Assembly: GCA_964017065.1 (NCBI GenBank)
Contig: OZ024790.1
Coordinates: forward strand, 2,846,631-2,910,630
Direction of reading: 5' to 3'
Source: Haliclona indistincta
Lineage: Eukaryota > Porifera > Demospongiae > Haplosclerida > Chalinidae
DNA length: 64,000 nucleotides
This document shows positions 10,470 through 22,319 of the stretch, piece by piece (position 1 is the stretch's first letter; every line of letters starts with the position of its first letter). Position numbers and translations under genes: made by a program. The notes below the pieces were generated by a model that worked only from the letters and a program-made list of their open reading frames with translations, did not search any database and had not been told where the DNA came from.

Positions 10470-10880
10470 AGAAGAAAGGACACAAACAAAAAAATTAAAA
10501 ATATTTCGAACGAAATCAAAAGAATTCATAGGGAATTTTGATTAGCAATGAAGAAATCTGCCACTGGCCAACAATGTAAACCAACCTTGGAGGTAACACG
10601 GAATGGTAAAAAATGATTGACTGGCTACTAGACCATGCATTCCTACATCAGTAGCTGTACATATGACTTCATGCAGGCCGCTGATAGTCAACAGTCAACA
10701 AGTCTATACAGCATGCAGCCACTGATGAGGTATGCATGGTCTATTAGCCAGTTAATAGTGTCACCCTTTTGTGTTACCTCCTTGTTGGCTTATATCGTGG
10801 GTCATTGGCAGGTTTCTTCATTGCTAATCAACATCCTACATCCTTTTGATTTCGTTAGAAATATATTTATTTCTTGTGAG
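10470..10880. mobile_element. Fold-back element, copy 2 (diverged)
   Basis: Left and right arms mirror each other (CGAAATCAAAAG near 10512 against CTTTTGATTTCG near 10850; GACTGGCTACTAGACCATGC against GCATGGTCTATTAGCCAGTT). It matches copies at 7630 and 63590 but is more diverged, so it is older. Confidence 0.75.
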
Positions 10881-12329
10881 TCTGCATGTAGCTCAGTAGA
10901 GATATCTATATAACTACAGATCTAGACTCATAATAAGAAACATAAAAAAACAAAAAACATTAGAATAGCTTACAGCAGGCACAAACTGCAACAAATATTA
11001 CAGTATTTCTCATATTCCACAGCTTCAACTGGATCTAAGATAGAAAAGCGAGCACAGTTCTGGCTAGCTGTGGTAAACATCAGTAGTTATATTGCCACTT
11101 TAGCCGGTAAATCAACAGTTTTAAAGACACAGTTCAGTTCTTGCGAAGCAAGCCTGTTGTTACCACTATCGAATTATCATGTTGGTTTAGTGCATCAATC
11201 AAACCTTGCATATTAATTTAAAGAACCCTTATTTTTAAACTAATAATAGCTGAGTCATCGAAACCTTAAAATAAATTGTGCGGGTTTCAGAAACAGTCAA
11301 CAAGTCAAACAGAATCTAGTGATGCAAGAGGTTTAGTTAACCACAGTTCAAAAATTATACTGAACAACAGTTACAATGCACATCAAGATGCACATAAACA
11401 TAATGCCATTGACAGTAATGTACGGTCACATCGGAGTACTTAATTGATGTGTGCTATTCTCTGCACATGAGACTCAAACATTCTATCCACATGACCCATG
11501 GTTCCCTACTTGCTTTACAATCCACCATGCAGTATATCATGCATACAGTCATCAGTAACACAAACAAAGGCCATGTAAACTTAATTTTCTGTTTACGGGG
11601 TCCCCTTGTTGGTCAATTTTTTGAAGGTCAATGTATGTCATGTTTTTTATAATAAAATTACAGATTTGCCTATCTTGTCTATGTTCATGGTCCGTGGTAG
11701 TCAGATTATTGACCTTAAATGTTCCTTACAATTCTTAAAATTAACAGAACCTGCATGCAGGATAGCATGTTGAGTTTAGAGTTTAATTTTTTTTAACCCC
11801 GTGACACCTGACATGCTGGTGAGGCTGTTTTTTAGCTATATTCAACAGGCTTTTGGCGTTAAAAGAGGAAGGTAGTCCGAGGTGTCCTGAGAGTGTCTGA
11901 CAAGCGTGTCAGGCTGGCGACACTCCCCTGCGGGGCACCTGAACCCCCCCATTTTTATTCAATTTCACAGTGGCATACAATAGTGGTATTAGATGAGTGG
12001 TGGGTGAGGTGGGTGATAATAAGAGTTCAGCGGAGTATAACGACTATCATGTGCGTGACCATGCTTGAGCTGCCTTTTAGTAGTGGCTGTTTTAGTGCGT
12101 GAGCCTCTGCGGGGCATGCATTGTTGCTTGTACCTAAGGCCGTACTATGAGGCTGTTATGGGGATACAGCTACTTGTTAGACCCTGGCTTAATGCACTTG
12201 GCACTTCAGAACTACTTGGTGTTTACCACAGGGGTTAACACCTGTCTGCACTAGTGCAAACAGTATCATTTAATAAAAGCCTGGTCACTTGGTAATTTTT
12301 ATTCATTCAACTGGTTGGACCAGAAACCG
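10881..12329. other. Gene-poor stretch
   Basis: There is AT-rich DNA to about 11800, then a slightly GC-richer segment (11880-12250). The open frames at 11449-11652 and 11893-12102 have no recognisable domain or splice structure. Confidence 0.4.
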
Positions 12330-12540
12330 GATTACGGTTAGGTTTAGGGTTGGGTTAGGATTAGGTTTAGGGTTAGGATACATGTAGGATTGGATTGGAT
12401 TGGATTAGATTTAGGGTTAGGACAAGAGTTCATTATCTAGGTAATGAACTCTTGGTTAGGGTTAGGATTAGGGTTAGGGTTTGGGTTAGGTTTAGGGTTT
12501 GGGATAGGTTTAGGCTAGGTTTAGGTTCAGAAAATTAGTG
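12330..12540. repeat. Interstitial telomere-like (TTAGGG/TTTAGGG) repeats
   Basis: Imperfect runs of GGTTAGGGTTAGG, GGTTTAGGGTTTGGG and similar fill this stretch. A short hairpin (AAGAGTTCATT...AATGAACTCTT, about 12425-12455) lies inside. Smaller patches occur at 23630-23655 and 54780-54815. Confidence 0.85.
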
Positions 12541-13390
12541 TACTAATTGCTTCCTTAGGCTACAGTAGTGTAGAGTAAATGCACCTTGCACCAAATTTTG
12601 CCTAAATATTGTATGAATCATTTAATTTTGGTTTCTTTATTTCTCTCCTACATTAATGTAGCAAAAAATTAGTGCACCGTGCAGTAATTGCTTCCTATAA
12701 TTAGTGCAAGGTGCACTAATATCCCCTATAAGCCAGCAATAATTAAATTAATTGTAACTCACCTACATCATTATAGGAATGATTAGTAGTGTTACTAAAC
12801 TACTAATTCAATAATGTAGAAGAGATTTAGTGCTTAAATCTTGCGTATACAATACTTGGGCAAAATTTAGTGCAAAAACGGCGGTCACAGAACACAGTAC
12901 TAAAATTCCGTTATAAGAATGGAGAAAGTTAGTCAGTGCAACTGGTCAGTGACCAATCCCACAGCATTTATCAATGCCACCATGCACTAAATCTCTCCTA
13001 AATAGTTTAGGAAATTATTTCATTTATTTAGTGACATAATAACTCACGGAATTAACCTTCAATTACTAGGATATCAATGCTGTATACATACATGACTAAT
13101 ACACCTGCATTACTAGTATTGGTTCTTCTAATTTGTGCATTATAGTAACACCAGTACTATCACTAGTACTGTACAGCTGTGTGGTGTAGAAACATACAGA
13201 TTGTATTTTGCTGTGTAAGTATTAACGTATTGCTACATTCCAGATTCCAGTTCGTGCACAGATTCTTTTTTCCAGGTTTTATCAAGTCACTAGATTTCAT
13301 GTAGAGGATGATTACACTGGTTGGTCGCTCCTTTCCTTTTACGGGCTCCCGGCCGTATCTCAATAGTTAGCCGGCTAGAATTGGAGAGTG

Positions 13391-13404
13391 TACGCATGCG
13401 CACA
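13391..13404. promoter_or_regulatory. NRF-1-like palindrome upstream of TRAF copy A
   Basis: TACGCATGCGCACA fits the NRF-1 core GCGCATGCGC-type palindrome and lies 107 bp before the start codon. In copy B the matching bases read CACGCATTCGCACA, so the palindrome is lost. Use by an NRF-1 homologue is inference. Confidence 0.4.
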
Positions 13405-13510
13405 TAAAAGCTTTTGTGTACTAAGCTTAAGCGCGCGCTTAACGCATAACGGCAACGGCGCCGTGCACGCTGACATGGTGGAGGCGGGGCTGAATGTTTC
13501 TATGTAGGTC

Positions 13511-15226
13511 ATGGCTGTGGAATTTCACTTCGTAACTGAGCCTCCTAAAAATCGCTTCTGTCCCGTTTGCTTCGAGCTACTGATCGATCCTTTCTTGAAT
13601 GATTGTGGTCATCATGTTTGCCGGAAATGTCGTACACGACTCCTCGCAGACGGTAATAACGAGTGCCCAGAGTGTCGTGAGAAGGATGTCCTGTCCAGTG
13701 CTCGCCTCAACAAGTTCCTCCAGCGTGAGATTAATGACCTCGAGGTTCGTTGCCAACACCACAAAGAAGGCTGTAGATGGACAGGAGAGGTGCGGGACCT
13801 CCAGAACCATCTTGATTCTGACAAGAGGGAATGTGACTACATCCTCCTGCCTTGCTCCTTTGGTTGTGGTAAGGAAATACGAAGTGGTGCCATGGGGGAA
13901 CATATGACGATTCGCTGTCCTGGGCGTCAGATAAGCTGCAAGTACTGCTCCTACTGCAGTTCGTATGATATCGTCACAACAAAGCATCTTCCGATCTGCC
14001 TTCAGGTTCCCGTGACCTGCCCTAACAACTGCGAGAAGGAGGGACTCAAAAGACAACAAATTGAAGCACATATCGATGAGTGTCCTCTACAAGTAATTTC
14101 TTGTCCCTTTACCAGTGCCGGTTGCACTGTGAAGTTGCCTCGTAATGAGATGAAGAAGCATGAAGCCGCTGCTGTCTGTGAGCATCTTCGATTATTGATG
14201 AAGTTACATCTCAATCAGGAGACCACTACTCCTCTTGCAGCTACGATGCCTCCGCAATTTCTATATAATCAAGCACCTATGGAGTTCATCATCAGCAATT
14301 TCAGTGAGAAGAGAGAAGCTAAGAAGGAGTGGATTAGTTCACCATTTTATACTCATAACCGAGGCTACAAGTTTCGTTTCAAGGTATGCCCCAATGGTAG
14401 TGGTGCAGGCAGTGGTTCTCACCTTTCAGTATATGCTCAACTTATGAGAGGAGAATATGATGATGAGTTAGAATGGCCGTTTGAAGGAGACATCACATTT
14501 CAGCTTCTTAACTGGAGAGAAAGTAAGAGTCATCACTCACACATAGTATCCTTCAATAAGTACACAGATCCTAATTGTACACACAGCTTTCGTGTCACTA
14601 CCAAAGAAACGGCAATTAGTTATGGCAAAACTAAATTTTTGTCTCTTTCTAGGCTGTCGTACGATCATTCTTCCAACACAGAATACTTGGTTGATAACCA
14701 TCTCAAGTTTAGAGTTGATGCAGTATTCTACTCCACACCTTCCCTCTCTTTAACCCCAGCATGGCAGCTCATTAGCATCCATTCTGGGGCTCACTTCACC
14801 ATATCAGAGTATTCTAAACGCAAGCAGTTCAACAATGAACACTACAGTCCACCATTTATAAGCAGGCCACAGGGTTATAAATTATGCCTCAGAGTGCATG
14901 CCAATGGTCATCTTGGTTGTAAGGGCAGCCACTTGTCGATTTATGCTATAATCATGAAAGGCGAGCATGATGACAGCCTCCAGTGGCCTTTCACAGGCAC
15001 CATCATCATTGAGCTCCTCAACTGGTTGGATGACAAGGAACACTACAAGAGGACGCTCTCAATTGGTACGAATGATAACTTTGTTAGAGTTACTAATGGT
15101 CAGTATGGAAACAATACCGGTTGTCCAAAGTTCATCTCCCAGTCCTCTCTTAACTCAAGTCTTGACACTCAATACCTTTACCAGGACTGCATTCGTGTGA
15201 GAATACAAGCCATGGCCAATAATTAA
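13511..15226 (+). CDS. TRAF-like protein: RING, TRAF zinc fingers, two MATH domains
   Basis: This is an uninterrupted 571-residue frame. Residues 17-55 form a C3HC4 RING (C17-x2-C20, C32-x-H34, C37-x2-C40, C52-x2-C55; FCPVCFELL, CGHHVCRKC, CPEC), which usually recruits E2 enzymes for ubiquitin transfer. About 80-225 holds repeated Cys/His motifs of TRAF-type zinc fingers (CQHHKEGCRWTGE, CSFGCGKEI, CPNNCEKEG, CPFTSAGCTVKL). Two MATH/TRAF-C domains follow, about 257-410 (FYTHNRGYKFRFKV ... EYDDELEWPF) and about 417-570 (ISRPQGYKLCLRVHANGHLG ... HDDSLQWPF). Classical TRAFs have a coiled coil and one MATH domain; here the linker is short and the MATH domain is doubled. A role in receptor-proximal signalling and ubiquitylation is inferred from the family. 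It has no introns, which may point to an old retrocopy origin. A near-identical paralogue lies at 46805. Confidence 0.92.
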   Translation: MAVEFHFVTEPPKNRFCPVCFELLIDPFLNDCGHHVCRKCRTRLLADGNNECPECREKDVLSSARLNKFLQREINDLEVRCQHHKEGCRWTGEVRDLQNHLDSDKRECDYILLPCSFGCGKEIRSGAMGEHMTIRCPGRQISCKYCSYCSSYDIVTTKHLPICLQVPVTCPNNCEKEGLKRQQIEAHIDECPLQVISCPFTSAGCTVKLPRNEMKKHEAAAVCEHLRLLMKLHLNQETTTPLAATMPPQFLYNQAPMEFIISNFSEKREAKKEWISSPFYTHNRGYKFRFKVCPNGSGAGSGSHLSVYAQLMRGEYDDELEWPFEGDITFQLLNWRESKSHHSHIVSFNKYTDPNCTHSFRVTTKETAISYGKTKFLSLSRLSYDHSSNTEYLVDNHLKFRVDAVFYSTPSLSLTPAWQLISIHSGAHFTISEYSKRKQFNNEHYSPPFISRPQGYKLCLRVHANGHLGCKGSHLSIYAIIMKGEHDDSLQWPFTGTIIIELLNWLDDKEHYKRTLSIGTNDNFVRVTNGQYGNNTGCPKFISQSSLNSSLDTQYLYQDCIRVRIQAMANN

Positions 15227-15919
15227 ACCTTTAGTTCACATTTATAATCAATTATTATTATGCATATTTTTGGTGTCATTGTTTACTCTTTTGCCAAAAA
15301 GTGTGAACCCCGACACTAAAAAGGAGTCAACGTGCCACTTATTTTTTATAGTACCTAATTTTACTACATTGAACTTAATTTTATCATTAGTAGTAACTTA
15401 ACAATTTTTTCCATCTTTATGTACGTACTAAAATTATGAATTTTATGTTCTTTGATTTGAAATTACTGTGAATTTCTTATGAACATTGCAATTAAATATT
15501 GTTATTTGTTTTTTCCTACGCCTTAGTGCTACTGCTTATTACTAATTTGAATAATTAATAAAAATAATTATAAAGCGGGGCATGTACAGGCAAAACACAC
15601 ATGTAGCTAGACAGTTTATAATGTCAAGTGTGTGTTAAGTGATTGTCTTTGTGTCTACGTATAGTTCATAACATTTTTGCATGGGCAAGGAAAAACAAAT
15701 AAAGCTAATTCCGAAAAAAAAAAACACGAAAATAGTAAGTTAGTCAATGACTTATTCTCTTTTCATTGATGGTATACATAATTTTTTATCACAAGCTGTC
15801 CTTCCTTGTAATCTGTAGTCTGATGCCTAGTTATTAATAAAAACGTCATTAAAGGGGACTTCTTGCCTCAGTATGTAGGAGAGATTTAGTGCAACAAGTG
15901 ACTAACACCATGCTAAGAT

Positions 15920-16130
15920 TGAATTATACACCCCTGTATATTAGGTGTATAAGAGAATTATACAATGTGTATACACATGTGCATACCATGTAGTATACCC
16001 ATGAGCATACCTAGTGTATAGGTACCATATACACTACTGTTATACAATAATGTATTGCTAAGTTATACTATACTGTATACTATGTGTACAACTGATGTAT
16101 ATGTTGTGTATTCTAGGTGTATATCATGAC
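15920..16130. repeat. GTATA/TATAC-rich cluster (left)
   Basis: At least 15 TATAC or GTATA motifs (for example GTGTATACACATGTGCATAC, ATACTATACTGTATACTATG) lie in ~210 bp, many of them self-complementary. A similar cluster occurs at 30870-31090. Confidence 0.7.
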
Positions 16131-16389
16131 TGCAATGGGAGGGGCATCTACACCCTTTGCTAGCTTACTTCCATAAAAGGCACTTATTGTTACTATTAAT
16201 AATTCAGATAAAAATTATTATGAAATAATTATAATACACTATTACAAAATAATTTTTGTTCCTATAATACTGAGTATTTCACTCTGGAATAGTAGGAAGT
16301 TGAGAATACCTGTAGGAATTCAAATCAGAATAAAGCACACATGTAACACATGCCTCACTTTCTCAGGAATTCCTAAATGGCAATACACA

Positions 16390-18090
16390 ACACACCTGAT
16401 GAGCGTGTTCCGATCATATGAAGTTGTGTTCCTGAATGAAGAGAGAAGCATGTGTTCACTAATACTGAATCACACTAACACACCTGATGAGCGTGTTCCG
16501 ATCATATCAAGCTGTGTAGCCATGTTGTGTTCCTGAATGAAGAGACAAGCATGTGTTCACTAATACTGAATCACACTAACACACCTGATGAGCGTGTTCC
16601 GATCATATCAAGCTGTGTAGCCATGTTGTGTTCCTGAATGAAGAGACAAGCAAGCGTTCACTAATACTGAATCACACTAACACACCTGACGAGCGTGTTC
16701 CGATCATATCAAGCTGTGTAGCCATGTTGTGTTCCTGAATGAAGAGACAAGCATGCATTCACTAATACTGAATCATACTAACACACCTGATGAGCGTGTT
16801 CCGATCATATCAAGCTGTGTAGCTATGTTGTGTTCCTGAATGAAGAGACAAGCATGTGTTCACTAATACTGAATCACACTAACACACCTGATGAGCGTGT
16901 TCCGATCATATCAAGCTGTGTAGCCATGTTGTGTTCCTGAATGAAGAGACAAGCATGCATTCACTAATACTGAATCACACTAACACACCTGATGAGCGTG
17001 TTCCGATCATATCAAGCTGTGTAGCCATGTTGTGTTCCTGAATGAAGAGACAAGCATGCGTTCACTAATACTGAATCACACTAACACACCTGATGAGCGT
17101 GTTCCGATCATATCAAGCTGTGTAGCCATGTTGTGTTCCTGAATGAAGAGACAAGCATGCGTTCACTAATACTGAATCACACTAACACACCTGATGAGCG
17201 TGTTCCGATCATATCAAGCTGTGTAGCCATGTTGTGTTCCTGAATGAAGAGACAAGCATGCGTTCACTAATACTGAATCACACTAACACACCTGATGAGC
17301 GTGTTCCGATCATATCAAGCTGTGTAGCCATGTTGTGTTCCTGAATGAAGAGACAAGCATGCATTCACTAATACTGAATCACACTAACACACCTGATGAG
17401 CGTGTTCCGATCATATCAAGCTGTGTAGCCATGTTGTGTTCCTGAATGAAGAGACAAGCATGCGTTCACTAATACTGAATCACACTAACACACCTGATGA
17501 GCGTGTTCCGATCATATCAAGCTGTGTAGCCATGTTGTGTTCCTGAATGAAGAGACAAGCAAGCGTTCACTAATACTGAATCACACTAACACACCTGATG
17601 AGCGTGTTCCGATCATATCAAGCTGTGTAGCCATGTTGTGTTCCTGAATGAAGAGACAAGCATGCATTCACTAATACTGAATCACACTAACACACCTGAT
17701 GAGCGTGTTCCGATCATATCAAGCTGTGTAGCCATGTTGTGTTCCTGAATGAAGAGACAAGCATGCGTTCACTAATACTGAATCACACTAACACACCTGA
17801 TGAGCGTGTTCCGATCATATCAAGCTGTGTAGCCATGTTGTGTTCCTGAATGAAGAGACAAGCAAGCGTTCACTAATACTGAATCACACTAACACACCTG
17901 ATGAGCGTGTTCCGATCATATCAAGCTGTGTAGCCATGTTGTGTTCCTGAATGAAGAGACAAGCAAGCGTTCACTAATACTGAATCATACTAACACACCT
18001 GATGAGCGTGTTCCGATCATATCAAGCTGTGTAGCTATGTTGTGTTCCTGAATGAAGAGACAAGCATGCGTTCACTAATACTGAATCACT
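16390..18090. repeat. Satellite with a 101-bp unit, 17 copies
   Basis: GAGCGTGTTCCGATC recurs at 16401, 16489 and then every 101 bp to 18004. Units differ at few positions (GCATGCGTTC, GCAAGCGTTC, GCATGCATTC, GCATGTGTTC). The first unit is 13 bp short. Each unit includes the inverted pair AACAC...GTGTT around CCTGATGAGC. The high identity indicates recent amplification or ongoing homogenisation. Confidence 0.97.
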
Positions 18091-19579
18091 CCTGTAATAT
18101 ATTATACGTCACTTATTCAGACATTCACTCACCAATGATAGCTCATCGGTTTAAGCTGTGTCATAATAATTATAGTAGGCACCTGTATAGTCATCCATGA
18201 ATGATATACAGTCAACCCATTTTGGTCTGTAAAACAATAAGAGGAATTGTACTTGAAGAAACAGAAATAAGAAGCTTATCTTACTTTTTGCCAAGCACTG
18301 CGAGATAACATCATACTGACAACAAGAGAATCAACAGCTAGCTAGCATATAGTCAATATATTGTTACTGTAGATCCTGGCATGTTGAGGCAATAGCTGAG
18401 AACTATAGCAATCTACAATGAAAATCAGAGCAAAATATCTAAGACAAGAACAAGAGTAGCAGTGAGTACCTTAACGTTGTAGTATTATAGCACAAGCAAT
18501 GGAGGATGCTAGTCACCAGCTGCAAGTACAAGTCTTCACGTGGCGAATATATTTGGACCAACCAGATTGTAGCCCGCCAGTCTACAGTGTGACTCCACCT
18601 ACCGTACCACGCCCACTAGCCAGCAAGAAAGTTGAAGAAACCAGGTCCTACAAGAAACCAGCTGCTGCTACACAAGTACCGTGACTTCCCACGTGTTAAC
18701 TTGTGTACTAGGTGTGTTTGCCATATCTCCTTCCATTCTCTAACTTATCATTGTGGCCCATTAGCTTATCTAGATGTATATATGCCTGAACTTGAGTGAC
18801 TGGGACTCTCATACTTGTTCAGTTACTCCTTTGACTCTGTCTGCATGAGTGCCTGTTACATCGCTAAATCGCTGTCTATCAGCTAGTGATCAACCTAATC
18901 AACTGTACTTTCAGGTAGTTACTCTTCATCACCTGTTCAAATATTACTTCATGCTATCTTATAGCTCAACTTTCTTCTAGCTCAATCTCATCTAGCTGCC
19001 TCAAAGTTCATTTAATATATGGTGCTGCAAGGGGTGCTAGCAGGTCCCGGCCGGAGTCTGATTGGGCTACCAAGCTAGCACCCTTTGTTTTCTGGGGTGT
19101 TTAGATGCCTGGTAGTACCTTTATTCCTAAAGCCAGTAAGTTATCTGGCCTGTATCTCTTTAGAGAGCTAGAGTTCACACACCGGCCTGTTGCAGTGAAG
19201 GCATGGGTATCATACATCGGTTAGTGAAAGACATCATGTTAGACGTGATATCAGCTCATTTTTTGCTCCTCTTAATGTACTTGATCCCCTATCCCATACC
19301 TATATGTTACTCAATTGGTTGAGTTTCTTACCATAGATCATGCATACATGTATTATTTTCATAGACAGACTATATTTCACAAGTTCGCAAAAATTCAGAA
19401 CAGGCTTAACTCTGGTGCTCAAACACCAGAGTTTGTTTTCACGAATCTACGGCAATATGTCGTGTACTGCTAACCTGTAGCCTCCTTTTAATTTTGGAGC
19501 ACTTTTGCATACAGGTCATAAAATTAATAATAAAATTGATGTGTGTAGGTTTGTAAACTTCACCTTTAATCTGTTCTAG
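18091..19579. other. No convincing gene
   Basis: A 61-codon frame at 18499-18684 (MEDASHQLQVQVFTWRIYLD...) has no recognisable domain. A short hairpin (ACTCTGGTGCTCAAACACCAGAGT region, about 19409-19432) is present. Confidence 0.35.
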
Positions 19580-20080
19580 ACTATGTGTGTCATCCATTTC
19601 TGCCGGATACAAAAAGAGGCTACAGTAAGACACAACTCACTCAACTGGCACTCTTAAACCAAGGTGCGAACTCATTGTTATTAGTTTTTGTCTAACATTA
19701 TTGTATGCGTAGGCTAAGCTCTTCCTCCCTTCAAGTAGACACAACTCACTCAACTGGCACTCTTAAACCAAAGTATGAACTCACTGTTATTATAGTTTTT
19801 GTCTAACATTATTGTGTGCGTAGGCTAAGTTCCTCCTCCCTTCAAGTAGACACAACTCACTCAACTGGTGCTCTTAACCAAGGTACGAACTCACTGTTAT
19901 TAGTTTTTGTCTAACATTATTGTGTGCGTAGGCTAAGCTCCTCCTCCCTTCAAGTAGACACAACTCACTCAACTGGTGCTCTTAAACCAAGATACAAAGT
20001 CACTGTCTTTAGCCTAGTGAAATTATTGTGTTCATACTGCGTAGGCTAAGCTCCTCTTCCTCCTTCAATTAGGCACAACT
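19580..20080. repeat. ~110-bp tandem repeat grown from an exon-like unit
   Basis: CACAACTCACTCAACTGG recurs at about 19630, 19740, 19851 and 19957. The first unit begins with a splice-like acceptor and a short open stretch (HPFLPDTKRGYSKTQLTQL) ending at an AAG|GT site. The same open stretch occurs at 26360-26441 followed by one more repeat unit, so the two loci are copies. Whether it was ever a coding exon is uncertain. Confidence 0.7.
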
Positions 20081-20229
20081 GGACTTTTGCTCTCAATTAA
20101 CGTACTTTCTTCCAACACAAATCTTTTTGCTGTTGTTGATGTAATTTTATGTTGAAATTAAATTATTATTGAGTCAACATTAATTTGATGATTTTAGTTT
20201 TCGTTTCAAGTCAAACTATTCTAAGTCGT

Positions 20230-20690
20230 CAAACACACTCATGATACTGCGAGTTCTACTGGATTGTAGCGCTAGCATGATTGCTTTTTCCAGTCTTCTT
20301 TGTTTCACCATTCTTAGTTGTCGAACATACCAATGATACTATGAGTTGTACTGGATTGCAATGCTAGAATGATGGTAGAAGGCTGTTTTGCAGTTTTCCT
20401 TGTTTTAAACCATTCTATGACACCAAAAGCACGAATGGTACTATGAATTCTACTGGATTGCAATGCTAGAATGTTGGTAGGAGGCTGTTTTGCAGTTTTC
20501 CTTGTTTTAAACCATTCTGTGACACCAAAAGCACGAATGTACTATGAATTCCACTGGATTGCAACGCTAGAATGTTGGTAGGAGGCTGTTTTGCAGTTTT
20601 CCTTGTTTTAAACCATTCTATGACACTAAAAGCACGAATGGTACTATGAATTCCACTGGATTGCAATGTTTTTTTTTTCTGCTGGTTCAC
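20230..20690. repeat. ~115-bp tandem repeat, four copies
   Basis: Units contain CACGAATGGTACTATGAATT, CTACTGGATTGCAATGCTAG and CTGTTTTGCAGTTTTCCTTG. The minus-strand ORF across it is a by-product. Confidence 0.85.
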
Positions 20691-20958
20691 TGTTGTTTTC
20701 TCTAATTTATTGAATTTACAGTATCATAATAATTATTACCCATTATTTGTTTCAAATTTGGTCTTTCTATACAGTGTTGTTTAAAAAGACATCAATCAAT
20801 AATAATTTTAGTCTTGACGTGGATGCAGTGGTTTGTTCCTTGAGAGTTAGCGATAACTTTATGTTGATGAAAGAGGGAGTGTCAAGATATTTCGAGATCC
20901 TGGTTAGCCTACAGTAAAGTTATAAAGATGATAAAAACTTTATAATTCATACACTAAC

Positions 20959-21070
20959 CTGGACAACAGCCGTCTGTAAACTTTAAACAAACAGTTTGGT
21001 TGACATCACTGAGCAGTGCCACAGCACCTGACAAAACCAGGAGAACCTGTGCAATAAGAAATAGAGACAT
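20959..21070 (-). CDS. Signal-peptide exon of a secreted or membrane protein
   Basis: The minus strand from an ATG at 21070 reads MSLFLIAQVLLVLSGAVALL, then SDVNQTVCLKFTDGCCPG, and meets a donor (CCAG|GTTAGT) in phase 1. The hydrophobic core with small residues near position 17-20 is a typical secretory signal. The phase-1 exon end is the same as in the receptor gene at 50492. No following exon was identified toward lower coordinates, where tandem repeats begin, so the gene may be broken or incomplete. Confidence 0.4.
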
Positions 21071-21581
21071 GAGCTATGACATGTCACACATATACAAGAT
21101 CAGGAACCGTTTACAATTAATGAAGGTTCCTTTTATGGAGCAATTCCTACTGCTGTGGGTTTGCATGGCTTTGCTCTAAAAGTTCAGAATCAAACAGCTA
21201 AAGCACGCACACATGCATGCAATAAAAACAAAGTTTACCCTGCCCCTTTTCACATACACATGCACGCGTACACACGCACACATGCACACACACACAAAGC
21301 AAAAGCAAAGTGTCTAGCTACCACAAGGGTCACACGTACCTGGCGAAGCCAGGGTACCTGTGCACCAAGCAGGTAATGTGTGCCGGTGCTGCGCAATCTC
21401 CTGGAGCCGGGCAAGGAACTCGCAGGAGCACCAACTGTGCCTCTCACTGCAGGTGTGGGCACCCAAAGTCCCACCGACACCTATAGTGACGACCAATGAG
21501 ACACAGCCAGTGTACTTTGCTCCCCACCAGGTACCCATTTTACAGATGGGTGGGCTGGAGTACTTGTGATGTTTTTTTCCT

Positions 21582-21652
21582 CCTGCTCTGGGATTCGAAC
21601 CAGTGTCCTCTGGGTTGTAAGCCCAAGACTCTACCAGTTGAACCACCAGGGC
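21582..21652 (-). repeat. tRNA-like head, probably tRNA-derived SINE
   Basis: The minus strand has an A box (GTGGTTCAACTGGTAGAG), a 5-bp anticodon stem with loop CTTACAA (anticodon TAC, Val-like) and a B box (GGTTCGAATCC). The acceptor stem does not pair and the T arm is irregular, so a functional tRNA is unlikely. Downstream on the minus strand is ~230 bp of unique-looking sequence, as in a SINE body. Confidence 0.6.
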
Positions 21653-21657
21653 ACCCA

Positions 21658-21698
21658 CACACACACCACACACACACCACACACACACACACACCACA

Positions 21699-21781
<83 letters not shown>
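21658..21781. repeat. (CA)n microsatellite
   Basis: CA repeats interrupted by CCACA units on the left and pure for ~75 bp on the right. Confidence 0.97.
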
Positions 21782-21783
<2 letters not shown>

Positions 21784-21938
21784 TAGGTGGTGACTTCTTA
21801 GAGTTATTATTATATATTATTATAATTATAGGAAAAAGATTTGGATTCAAACAGTGATCATATTAAAATCGTTTATACAATCGCCATATTATAATAGGAG
21901 ACACATAATGTGATAGTGCGTGTTTGTGATTGCTTGCC

Positions 21939-22107
21939 GGTCAGTCAGTCAGTCAGTCAGTCAGTCAGTCAGTCAGTCAGTCAGTCAGTCAGTCAGTCAG
22001 TCAGTCAGTCAGTCAGTCAGTCAGTCAGTCAGTCAGTCAGTCAGTCAGTCAGTCAGTCAGTCAGTCAGTCAGTCAGTCAGTCAGTCAGTCAGTCAGTCAG
22101 TCAGTCA
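21939..22107. repeat. (TCAG)n microsatellite, ~42 units
   Basis: An uninterrupted TCAG run. Its right flank (22130-22320) is an inverted, diverged copy of the flank of the TGAC array at 49436. Confidence 0.98.
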
Positions 22108-22319
22108 TTCCGTCTGTTACTTCAGTTTGCAGTGCACGCTGAACGATGAGCCCTGAAACTAGCAATGCAATCGATATTATCTCGCTTTTCAACATTTGAA
22201 ACTTGTATACGAAGCTTCATTCTCGAGTTATGGAACAATTTGCTTACCTCGCTATCAATGGCTGTTGCTGGCGATCTGGAGTGCTTTGTAGACATAAATA
22301 TCCACAGTTGACTGCCTAT

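Larger units (their letters stand above)
12559..15823 (+). repeat. Segmental duplication, copy A
   Basis: The upstream DNA (for example GCCTAAATATTGTATGAATC), the TRAF gene and the 3' flank match 44630-48818 in the same orientation, ~33 kb away. The match continues across interruptions: 15590-15823 pairs with 54430-54676, and 31213-31370 with 54680-54830. The A copy lacks the insertions seen in B. Confidence 0.9.

Noticed and set aside
12330..12540. Chromosome end
   Set aside because: Repeats are degenerate, short and flanked by ordinary DNA on both sides, so this is interstitial.
13577..14071. 164-codon minus-strand ORFs under both TRAF genes
   Set aside because: Antisense shadows of a strongly conserved coding region; they have no domain of their own.
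16390..18090. Hammerhead ribozyme core in each satellite unit (CTGATGAG)
   Set aside because: The CUGAUGA box is present but the required GAA(A) box and a consistent stem II/III do not follow; the sequence after it reads CGTGTTCCGATC.
21582..21652. Functional tRNA-Val(TAC) gene
   Set aside because: Acceptor stem does not pair and the T arm is irregular; a SINE head is more likely.
21910..22156. VSQS-repeat ORFs in three frames (also 49409-50053)
   Set aside because: Microsatellite translations of TCAG and TGAC arrays.
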